The notes below the pieces were generated by a model. It was given only the letters and a program-made list of their open reading frames with translations, was not told the origin of the DNA and did not search any database. From an uncultured Cloacibacillus sp. (GTDB taxonomy: Bacteria; Synergistota; Synergistia; Synergistales; Synergistaceae), in contig CAKSWL010000127.1 of assembly GCA_934511335.1 (NCBI GenBank), positions 1-6,548 of the forward strand: 6,548 bases of DNA, read 5' to 3'. The position numbers and the translations under genes are program-made. Positions 1-5,688 of this stretch are shown in pieces (the first letter of the stretch is position 1; every line of letters begins with the position of its first letter).

Positions 1-459
1 CGCCAGCAATCGCATATCGGGACGTTCGGCAAGCGCGCGCGGCAGCACAATCGCGCCTCCGCGCGGAAGCGCGCCCGACAGCGCGCGCAGCACGGAACGT
101 TCATCATTGCCCCATAGCGCCTCGTGGTCGGGCTTTGTATTGGTGAGCACCGTCAGCGTCGGTTGCAGCGCTTCTGAACAGACACACTGTAACTCTGGGG
201 ATACGGCGCTGTTTTCCGCCACGGCCGCGTCTGTATCGGGAGGGAGCTGCCGGAGCCACCAGCGCAATTCGGCGACGTTGGCTCCGGCATAACGCAGGAT
301 AGGGCGCTCTCCACTGGGCGTCAGCTCGCGCGGCACAACTCCCGTTATGCGGCTGCGGCAGCGCAGGCCGCACGCGCAGAGCCCCGCGTGAATGAGCCGT
401 ACTACGCCGCTCTTACCGCGGCTTCCCGTTACCGCGATACGAATCATAGGCAGTGTCAC
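1..459 (-). CDS. pgsB: PgsB/CapB-like poly-gamma-glutamate synthase, Mur ligase family (N-terminal 153 residues, runs off left edge)
   Basis: In characterised systems PgsB/CapB is the ATP-dependent amide ligase that builds poly-gamma-glutamate on the cytoplasmic side of the membrane, working with PgsC/CapC and PgsA/CapA. What is seen: a P-loop TGSRGKSG at residues 11-18, then an ENSAVSPELQ segment and a TNTKPDHEALWG segment. These match in order the ATP site, the ECMAVNPDYQ-like stretch and the DH-containing stretch of PgsB as I remember it. The GTG start at 459 is chosen because GAGGTGAT (471-464), nearly a full anti-SD match, lies 8 bases upstream. The in-frame ATG at 447 would sit 20 bases away. 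The Bacillus protein has an N-terminal membrane segment before the P-loop, and this one does not. The gene is 91 bp downstream of the gamma-glutamyltransferase gene, with a hairpin in the gap. About 150 of an expected roughly 390 residues are visible. Another peptide-type Mur ligase remains possible. Confidence 0.72.
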   Translation of the reverse strand, partial: MTLPMIRIAVTGSRGKSGVVRLIHAGLCACGLRCRSRITGVVPRELTPSGERPILRYAGANVAELRWWLRQLPPDTDAAVAENSAVSPELQCVCSEALQPTLTVLTNTKPDHEALWGNDERSVLRALSGALPRGGAIVLPRALAERPDMRLLA

Positions 460-463
460 GGCG

Positions 464-471
464 ATCACCTC
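464..471 (-). promoter_or_regulatory. Strong Shine-Dalgarno site deciding the GTG start of the PgsB-like gene
   Basis: The mRNA-sense sequence GAGGTGAT is complementary to the 16S anti-SD tail. It leaves 8 bases between GAGG and the GTG at 459. It begins only 11 bases after the hairpin at 483-511, so folding or termination at that hairpin could affect ribosome loading here. Confidence 0.7.
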
Positions 472-478
472 TTTCACG

Positions 479-511
479 AAAAGGCGCGGCGGCCCGAAAG
501 CCGCCAGCGCC
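479..511 (-). terminator. GC-rich hairpin with short T-tract between ggt and the PgsB-like gene (weak terminator or attenuator)
   Basis: Read on the minus strand, GGCGC-T-GGCGGC pairs with GCCGCC-GCGCC around the loop TTTCGG. This gives an 11-bp stem with a single bulged T, followed directly by TTTT. The stem is strong but the T-run is short, so partial termination or attenuation between the gamma-glutamyltransferase gene and the ligase gene is more likely than a complete stop. No convincing promoter was found between this hairpin and the GTG at 459, which argues that read-through supplies the downstream gene. Confidence 0.6.
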
Positions 512-550
512 CCTCAGATGTAATTATTTTACTCCAAACAGGCTATATCG

Positions 551-2263
551 CTAAAACCCCACCGGCACGCCAAGGCGCCTGCTGTCCGCGCCGCCGTTCA
601 TTTGGCCTTTTGCTTTGTCGAAAAGGATTCCCTGAGCTGTGCCCAAAGTTCCGGGACCGACCTGCTCAACCTTGTACCCCTCCATCTCAAGCAACGCTAT
701 TGTGGTGTCTTTCATGCGCCCCTCGTCGACACGCATCAACGTGCCGCTCTGGTTGTGGAAGCGCCCCTGTTCTATCGCCTCGTCCATCTTCATGCCGTGG
801 TCTATCACATTCATGATTATCTGCGCCACGGCGGTGATGATACGCGTCGCTCCGGCCGCGCCAATGCTCATGAAAGGCTGCCCCTGAGGGTCGAGGACTA
901 TCGTGGGGCTCATGGAAGAGAGCGGGCGTTTGCCCGGCTCAGGCGCGTTGACGCTATTGGGGTCCTGCGCAAAATCATCCATTTCGTCGTTGAGCAAGAA
1001 TCCGTACTCGGGGACATAGACAGACGATCCGCAGAAATAGTTGATCGTGTTCGTTGAGGTCACGATGTTGCCCTGCTGGTCGACGACTGAGAAGCTGCTC
1101 GTCGACTGGCGCTCCGAACCGTGTCCCGCAAGGTAGGCCGCGTTGCGTCCCTTGTCGTATTTCCAAGGATCGCCGGCTTCTACTTTGTCGCCCACCTTCT
1201 TCATATCTATCCTCGCCGCCAGCTCTTTAGCATAGGCTTTGGACTGCAGCCCGTCAAGAGGAACCTTCACAAAGGCGGTGTCCGCCATGTATTTGCCGCG
1301 GTCGGCAAAGGCCAGTTTAGTCGCCTCGGCCCACGCGTGGGCAAACTTGGCTGACCCCGGTTTCATCGCCTTGACGTCAAAGTTCTCCATTATATTAAGA
1401 AGCTGGACGATGTGAGTTCCGCCGCTTGACGACGGTGGCATCGAGTATATCCGGTACCCCCTGTATGTGCCAGTTATAGGCGTGCGGTCATACATTTTGT
1501 AGTTCGCGAGATCTTCCTTCGACATCTTTCCGCCTGTGCGGGCTACCGCCGCGACGACGGCATCGGCGACTTCGCCTTTATAGAAAACATCAGGCCCCTT
1601 CTCTCCGATAAGGCGGAAAAGCTTCGCAAGCGCCGGCTGCTTCAGCACGCGGCCAGCCTCTATGGGAAGCCCGTCCTCAAAGAAGGGCAGCTCCGTACCG
1701 CTGAATTTCACCAGGGTCTCATAGTTGTCGGCGATGATGCCGTTCTGCATCGGAGCAACGGTAAACCCCTCTTCCGCGAGGCGTATAGCCGGAGCGGCCA
1801 CTTCGGAGAATTTCATCGTACCGTACTTGTCCAGTGCGTGGGTCATCCCTTTGAGCCAGCCTGGAACACCGACAGATTTGCCGCCGTAAACCGACCATTT
1901 CTCTTTTTTCGACTGCTCCGAGGCATACATATCCTTCGTCGCTGACTGCGGAGCCGTCTCACGGTAATCAAGGCATATAGTTTCACCCGTCTTGCCGAAA
2001 CGAATCGTCATAAACCCGCCGCCTCCGATGCCGGAAGCGTTAAATTCCACGACGTTCAGCGCCAGCGCCGTGGCGACCGCCGCGTCAATGGCGTTACCGC
2101 CCTTCTGCATGATCTCGACGCCGGCCTTAGACGCCAGCTCATTCGCCGCCGATACCATACCGTGCTTGGCGTAGACCTCGTCGACCTTGGCGGCCGCTGA
2201 TGAAACGGCCGCGGTCGCCGCGATAAGGATGATGGATAAGAATAACAGTGCCGCTTTTTTCAT
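551..2263 (-). CDS. ggt: Periplasmic gamma-glutamyltransferase (Ntn hydrolase, GGT/CapD family)
   Basis: The enzyme cleaves gamma-glutamyl bonds and transfers the group to water or an amine. Family members act on glutathione or poly-gamma-glutamate, and CapD anchors the capsule. The 570-residue protein has usual GGT length, with a signal peptide (residues 1 to about 25, ending SSAAA), so it is periplasmic. Motifs by position: RETAP with substrate-carboxylate Arg101, PPSSSGG (276-282), the self-cleavage nucleophile Thr388 in QSTSSFSVVD, Asn408, NDEMDDF with Glu427 and Asp430, and PLSSMSP with Ser449/Ser450. The loop between DDF and PLSS is about ten residues shorter than in E. coli, so the active-site lid is missing, as in B. 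subtilis GGT. Residues after Thr388 are Ser-Ser rather than the usual x-His, and the second oxyanion glycine appears as Ala472. Start at 2263 rests on GAGGAGG seven bases upstream and the signal peptide. It follows the M14 gene by 46 bp. Confidence 0.95.
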   Translation of the reverse strand: MKKAALLFLSIILIAATAAVSSAAAKVDEVYAKHGMVSAANELASKAGVEIMQKGGNAIDAAVATALALNVVEFNASGIGGGGFMTIRFGKTGETICLDYRETAPQSATKDMYASEQSKKEKWSVYGGKSVGVPGWLKGMTHALDKYGTMKFSEVAAPAIRLAEEGFTVAPMQNGIIADNYETLVKFSGTELPFFEDGLPIEAGRVLKQPALAKLFRLIGEKGPDVFYKGEVADAVVAAVARTGGKMSKEDLANYKMYDRTPITGTYRGYRIYSMPPSSSGGTHIVQLLNIMENFDVKAMKPGSAKFAHAWAEATKLAFADRGKYMADTAFVKVPLDGLQSKAYAKELAARIDMKKVGDKVEAGDPWKYDKGRNAAYLAGHGSERQSTSSFSVVDQQGNIVTSTNTINYFCGSSVYVPEYGFLLNDEMDDFAQDPNSVNAPEPGKRPLSSMSPTIVLDPQGQPFMSIGAAGATRIITAVAQIIMNVIDHGMKMDEAIEQGRFHNQSGTLMRVDEGRMKDTTIALLEMEGYKVEQVGPGTLGTAQGILFDKAKGQMNGGADSRRLGVPVGF

Positions 2264-2309
2264 AATGTTGCCTCCTCTTTTATTATGTTTTGGTGAACCG
2301 GATATTGCC

Positions 2310-3458
2310 TCAGTCTGTTGCTTCAATTTTATTGAGCCACTTGCCCACACCGCCGTCTTTTATATCCGTGTAAGAGGGAATGCCCTCAAATATGACCGCG
2401 TCTTCCGGGGACAAGTCGCCCAGCGTCTCTGAGGCGACGCGTACTCCCGTAACATGGCGCGCGGTGCGCAGCGCTATCGGCTGGTCTCCCGCGTACGGTA
2501 TGAAGAGAAGCCCCATCTTCGCGGCCTTTTTATACGCCTTATCCTTGCCGGTCAGGACAAGAGTCTCGTCAGTGCGTCCGCGCAGACGTCCCTGTGACGG
2601 GTTGCCGGACTCCATAAGTAGCGGCATGAGCCCCGGCACGCTGTCTCCCCATTCACGGTGGCTTAAACCATGGAGGTTCGCCGGCGACGGTTCGAGGCGC
2701 ATGGGGATGCCCTCGCTTTCCAGAGTCATGCAGACCATCGCGGCCAATTCCATCGCGTTTTCATGAGCTACCATCGCGTTGACGACGGGATATTCAGGCG
2801 AGGCTTCGTGAAGGTCGAGGGCCAGCTTTACATTCTCTTTTTTCAGAAGCTTCGTCACCGCCTCTCCCGCCAGCTGCGTAATACCGTCGTTTGGCGCTCC
2901 GGGAAAGGAACGGTTCATATTGCTGCGCGAAGAACCGTCAAGCTTCTGCCCCGATGGATGGTGAATATAGATATCAGGATCCGGCCACTGGTCGATCGGG
3001 TTGGTGGCGCGGGAACCAAATTTAAACTCACGATATTTTCCGTCCTCCTGCTCGATTTTAAACGATTGCGGAGCGGCGTCCTGCGGTGAGTTATGCGTAC
3101 GCGCCGAATTATTGATAAAAGGAGCGATTATCAAACGACCCTTGCGGACATTGGCGTTTTCCAAAAGCACAATCGCCGCCATGAAGCCCGCCGGCTCGTT
3201 GGCGTGTATCCCTCCCTGTACGTAAACTGTGCCCCCAGGTTCTTCGCCATCCTGAATGTAGATCGGCGTGTCCATATTAGTTTCCTTCAGCGCCGGCTCC
3301 CATTTCGAGAGCATATGCTTTTGAAAACCGGCCGCCGGCAACAGCAAATCCGGTTTGCGCATCGCGAGAAACTGCGCGGCGCAGTACCAGCAGACGATAG
3401 CACAGATAGCGCAGAGAACGAACGCAGTCGTTTTTGTTCCCTTTACTCTGTATTCCAT
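2310..3458 (-). CDS. Membrane-anchored M14-type zinc hydrolase, succinylglutamate desuccinylase/aspartoacylase (AstE/ASPA) family
   Basis: Family members are zinc enzymes that hydrolyse amide bonds, either N-acyl amino acids or peptides. The 382-residue protein has one hydrophobic segment at about residues 11-32, preceded by basic residues (a signal anchor or uncleaved signal), so the catalytic part should face the periplasm. Visible motifs are GGIHANEPAG with zinc ligands His85 and Glu88, SNMNRSFPG (179-187) with the substrate-binding Asn/Arg pair, DLHEAS with the third zinc ligand His217, and LMESGN with likely catalytic Glu283. All key residues are present, so it should be active. The start at 3458 has GGGAAGG upstream and lies 16 bp from the end of the microprotein gene; the ggt gene follows. 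Classical AstE is cytoplasmic in arginine breakdown, and the export and context here argue instead for a gamma-glutamyl amide or polymer substrate. That substrate is inferred. Confidence 0.85.
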   Translation of the reverse strand: MEYRVKGTKTTAFVLCAICAIVCWYCAAQFLAMRKPDLLLPAAGFQKHMLSKWEPALKETNMDTPIYIQDGEEPGGTVYVQGGIHANEPAGFMAAIVLLENANVRKGRLIIAPFINNSARTHNSPQDAAPQSFKIEQEDGKYREFKFGSRATNPIDQWPDPDIYIHHPSGQKLDGSSRSNMNRSFPGAPNDGITQLAGEAVTKLLKKENVKLALDLHEASPEYPVVNAMVAHENAMELAAMVCMTLESEGIPMRLEPSPANLHGLSHREWGDSVPGLMPLLMESGNPSQGRLRGRTDETLVLTGKDKAYKKAAKMGLLFIPYAGDQPIALRTARHVTGVRVASETLGDLSPEDAVIFEGIPSYTDIKDGGVGKWLNKIEATD

Positions 3459-3474
3459 TTTTACACGCCCTTCC

Positions 3475-3618
3475 CTACTTGATCATCAACAGGCGCAGCA
3501 CCATCGGCACTATCACCATCGCCGCCGTCGCCTGTTTCCAGAAGGAACGCTCGCGAAACATGCACCTAAGCACCAGCAGGAGGACCAGCAGAAGTATCAA
3601 ACGATATATCAATGTCAT
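3475..3618 (-). CDS. 47-residue hydrophobic membrane microprotein of unknown function
   Basis: A short reading frame fills the gap between the DctM-like permease gene (19 bp upstream) and the M14 hydrolase gene (16 bp downstream). It has a GGGAGG ribosome site 11 bases before the ATG and a TAG stop. The product has two hydrophobic stretches (about residues 3-17 and 30-45) separated by a basic, aromatic stretch, RCMFRERSFWKQ, which suggests one or two membrane passes. Its place after the large permease resembles that of a small transporter subunit, but it is far too short to be a four-helix DctQ protein. Poly-gamma-glutamate operons of Bacillus also encode a tiny membrane protein (PgsE/CapE, about 47-55 residues). 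The size matches, but I see no clear sequence match. The evidence is the packing, ribosome site and hydrophobicity. I do not recognise the family. Confidence 0.68.
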   Translation of the reverse strand: MTLIYRLILLLVLLLVLRCMFRERSFWKQATAAMVIVPMVLRLLMIK

Positions 3619-3637
3619 TTCACGTAATTCCTCCCTT

Positions 3638-4924
3638 TTAAAATACCAGCGCGGCTATGGGGGCGCTGAATATGATCACAGCGATACCCCAGAGAGCGAT
3701 AATGATCCCCGGCAGCAAGCATATCTTAAGCACTTTAAAATAATTGTCTTCACCGACAACCTGCGCCGCGAATATCCCCGCCAGCGCCGTTGGAGGCATC
3801 AAGTCTCCGAGCGAAGCTACGAGCGAGAGCGCCGAAGCGACGATGATGGAGTTGTATTTCAGCAGCGCCAGAAGAAAAGGCACGCCCAGCACCGAGGCGG
3901 AACCGAATGAGGAGACTGCGCCGAAAAGCGGCATTGACACGCCGATTCCCGCGTACAGCAACCATGACGGCAGGCTCAGAGAGGATACGACGATAAAACC
4001 CTGCACGCCGATAAGAGTCATTACCTGAATAAACATGCCAACTCCCATCAATATCCCCATTACGGGCAGCGCGTCGTCTACCGCCTCCGTGGCCGTCTTC
4101 ACGATATCTAATTTAACTCCGGAGAGCAGCCCGGAGAGCGCGGAGATCAGGAATATCAGCGGCATTCCCATCCCCGGCACTTTGCCGGCGAGATACTGGT
4201 CAGCCGCGAAAAGAAGCACAAGCACGATCACCGGCAGCACCAGACGTAAGGAGAGCGGATTTTTCTGCATCTTTTGCAGCTGTTCCTCAAGCGCCGCTTC
4301 GTCGGAAAAGCTGCGGATATGAGGATAGATCATCGTCAGCGCAAAGATGACGGCGAGCGGAAATGTACAGATGATAAGGGGCATCACAAACCCTACGTAG
4401 GGGATGTCTACGCCGGCGCAGATTATCATCGCGGGAATACTGACGGGAGGCGCGATCATACCCAGCAGCGCGCCGACGGATACGGCGGCGGCTGTGCGCA
4501 CTTTGGACATCCCCAGCGTAATGAGAAGCGGCGAGACTAGAGCGCCCGTGGTCAGCACAGCGGCCGTCGACGAGCCGGTGATCATGCCGGGGATCATGAT
4601 TATGAACATGATGCCAAGGCTTAAAAGCGCCGGAAAACGCCGGAATCTGCGGATCATCCAAGCGGAGATCGAATCAAGCAGCCCCGTGGCAAGTACAGCT
4701 TTCATGAACATCATCGCTGTGGCGATGACAAGGATGGTATTGACATATCCGAACTCGCCCTCTACGAGGTGGCGCAGCGGCACGCCTTCTCCCGCCGCCA
4801 GCGCGCCCGCGATCGTGGCAAGAGCCATCGCGACGGCGATGGGGAGTTTCCAGGCGAAGGCCCCGAAGGCGAAGACGCCTATCATAAGGAGGGTATAAAA
4901 TCCCTCCGGCCAGAACCATTCCAT
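3638..4924 (-). CDS. TRAP-type large permease (DctM-like, ion transporter superfamily)
   Basis: DctM proteins form the transport channel of TRAP systems, which use the sodium gradient to take up dicarboxylates and related organic acids. The 428-residue, highly hydrophobic protein has the usual DctM length. It carries the family's repeated signatures: ITGSSTAAV (115-123), GALLGMIAPPVSIPAMI (151-167) and, in the second half, SLGDLMPPTALAG (371-383), reflecting the inverted two-half architecture. A charged cytoplasmic loop lies around 204-224. The start ATG at 4924 is nine bases after the stop of the secreted protein gene and has no obvious Shine-Dalgarno, so translation is probably coupled. Met14 is an alternative start. 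No DctQ or DctP gene is adjacent. The neighbours are a 182-residue secreted protein and a 47-residue membrane protein. Substrate is not readable; glutamate or gamma-glutamyl compounds are an inference from context. Confidence 0.85.
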   Translation of the reverse strand: MEWFWPEGFYTLLMIGVFAFGAFAWKLPIAVAMALATIAGALAAGEGVPLRHLVEGEFGYVNTILVIATAMMFMKAVLATGLLDSISAWMIRRFRRFPALLSLGIMFIIMIPGMITGSSTAAVLTTGALVSPLLITLGMSKVRTAAAVSVGALLGMIAPPVSIPAMIICAGVDIPYVGFVMPLIICTFPLAVIFALTMIYPHIRSFSDEAALEEQLQKMQKNPLSLRLVLPVIVLVLLFAADQYLAGKVPGMGMPLIFLISALSGLLSGVKLDIVKTATEAVDDALPVMGILMGVGMFIQVMTLIGVQGFIVVSSLSLPSWLLYAGIGVSMPLFGAVSSFGSASVLGVPFLLALLKYNSIIVASALSLVASLGDLMPPTALAGIFAAQVVGEDNYFKVLKICLLPGIIIALWGIAVIIFSAPIAALVF

Positions 4925-4933
4925 GATATTACG

Positions 4934-5482
4934 CTACTGCGTCACGCCGTATTCGGCAAGTACAGCCTTAAGCGGCTCTTTTGTTGAATTGACGTTAGGG
5001 GCGACCCTGACCGGGATGTTCTTCGGCTTTGTGAGTTTGTCGAACAGGCCGTCCTTGTTCGCGCCGTCGACAAGTATAAGTATATCTCCCTGTGGTACGG
5101 CAGATTTGACAAAGAGATCCGAAAGCGTGCCGCGGCGTCCCTCGCCGCCGACATGCATAACGACGATCTTCATCTTCTTCGCGCGCGCCGCCTTAAAAAG
5201 AGCGTCGCCGCGTTTCACCTCGTCCTCCTTGTTGATACCGGCCGCGCCCAGCCCCTTTGAGCTTCCCCCTACGACCGCAATAAGCACCTTCTGATCCTTG
5301 AGCGAGTCAGGCTTCATAACTGCGTCGTAATCGGGCGTGATCTTAAGCGATTTCATGAGCACGCGGATCATCATGGCGTCGGAACTCTGACCTATTGACG
5401 TCACCGCCACCTCTGCCGCGCTTGCCGGGAAAGCGACCGACATCGCAAGTATTAATGCCGCGAAAAGCACCATCTTCTTCAT
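4934..5482 (-). CDS. Small secreted alpha/beta protein, unknown function (DUF6305-like)
   Basis: The 182-residue product begins with a clear signal peptide, MKKMVLFAALILAMSV..., ending in an AxA-type site around residues 20-23 (PASAA), so it is exported to the periplasm. The mature part alternates predicted strands and helices. It includes KVLIAVVGGSSKGLG (65-79), MKIVVMHVGGEGRRG (104-118) and DILILVDGANKDG (133-145), a Rossmann-like rhythm with two glycine-rich loops. It has no cysteines. I associate this pattern with the DUF6305 family, from memory only. The start at 5482 is set by AGGAGG seven bases upstream; an in-frame ATG 54 bases earlier lies in the promoter region and is rejected. It is first in the operon and nine bases before the permease gene, so it may be the periplasmic partner of that permease. 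It is roughly half the size of a DctP receptor. Confidence 0.8.
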   Translation of the reverse strand: MKKMVLFAALILAMSVAFPASAAEVAVTSIGQSSDAMMIRVLMKSLKITPDYDAVMKPDSLKDQKVLIAVVGGSSKGLGAAGINKEDEVKRGDALFKAARAKKMKIVVMHVGGEGRRGTLSDLFVKSAVPQGDILILVDGANKDGLFDKLTKPKNIPVRVAPNVNSTKEPLKAVLAEYGVTQ

Positions 5483-5508
5483 AAGAATGCCTCCTAAAAA
5501 TATATAGA

Positions 5509-5522
5509 ATTGTTGGAACAAT
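5509..5522 (-). promoter_or_regulatory. Inverted repeat at the predicted transcription start (candidate operator)
   Basis: ATTGTT-CC-AACAAT has perfect 6-bp arms around a 2-base centre. It covers the predicted +1 of the promoter at 5526-5554, 27 bp before the start codon of the secreted protein gene. A regulator bound here would block transcription. Six-base arms can arise by chance in AT-rich DNA. Confidence 0.35.
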
Positions 5523-5542
5523 CTAATTTTAGGCAATCTAAT
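5519..5542 (-). repeat. Two 9-bp direct repeats, 15 bp apart, overlapping the promoter
   Basis: ATTAGATTG occurs at 5542-5534 and again at 5527-5519 on the minus strand, with identical sequence and one-and-a-half helical turns between starts. The first copy lies in the -35/-10 spacer and the second covers the end of the -10 box and the start region. Paired direct repeats are typical sites for response-regulator dimers, but the position over the core promoter would suit repression better than activation. Confidence 0.4.
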
Positions 5543-5574
5543 ATATGGCGTCTATATTTTTTATCTTTTTTATC
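5526..5574 (-). promoter_or_regulatory. Sigma70-type promoter with upstream A-tract element, driving the secreted protein-permease-hydrolase-ggt operon
   Basis: On the minus strand, the -35 box TAGACG (5554-5549, 4 of 6 consensus) is separated by exactly 17 bases from the -10 box TAAAAT (5531-5526, 5 of 6 consensus). Immediately upstream, GATAAAAAA is repeated in tandem (5574-5557), which resembles an UP element and would bend the DNA. Predicted start of transcription is near 5519, giving a leader of about 37 bases before the ATG at 5482. The gap is markedly AT-rich beside GC-rich genes. Confidence 0.55.
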
Positions 5575-5589
5575 TCTGATATGAAACCT

Positions 5590-5599
5590 ATCTATAGAT
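5590..5599. promoter_or_regulatory. Perfect 10-bp palindrome ATCTATAGAT upstream of the promoter
   Basis: ATCTATAGAT is self-complementary and lies about 70-80 bp before the predicted transcription start, a usual distance for an activator site. It could be the target of the response regulator encoded next door. Only position and symmetry support this. Confidence 0.3.
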
Positions 5600-5606
5600 G
5601 AACCGT

Positions 5607-5645
5607 AAAATAAAAGGCCGGCGCTCTTCTAAGAAAACGCGGACC
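5607..5645 (-). terminator. Probable intrinsic terminator after the response regulator gene
   Basis: On the minus strand GGTC-CGC can pair with GCG-GGCC (one T·G pair and a two-base bulge) around an A/T-rich loop. The T-rich tail TTTTATTTTA follows. The region begins about 45 bases after the TAG stop at 5689, and a smaller hairpin, GCTG-ATTA-CAGC, lies between. Position between two transcription units supports the call; the stem is imperfect. Confidence 0.45.
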
Positions 5646-5688
5646 TATTCACTTTGTCATATAAAACCTGGCTGTAATCAGCGGTCCC

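Noticed and set aside
388..1057. Open frames on the plus strand (142 and 151 residues) opposite the gamma-glutamyltransferase and ligase genes
   Set aside because: They are antisense to well-supported genes, have no ribosome sites or recognisable motifs, and reflect GC-rich codon structure.
1081..1110. Loss of the GGT nucleophile (apparent Ser in place of Thr)
   Set aside because: On first alignment the catalytic position looked like Ser, but aligning T-x-H-x-S to T-S-S-F-S puts Thr388 at the nucleophile, so the enzyme should mature normally.
2264..2350. Upstream start for the gamma-glutamyltransferase at 2350
   Set aside because: It would add 29 residues before a perfect signal peptide and overlap the M14 gene; GAGGAGG at 2277-2271 fixes the start at 2263.
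3475..3618. Calling the 47-residue protein DctQ or CapE
   Set aside because: It is too short for a four-helix DctQ, and no residue pattern shared with PgsE/CapE could be seen; only size and context agree.
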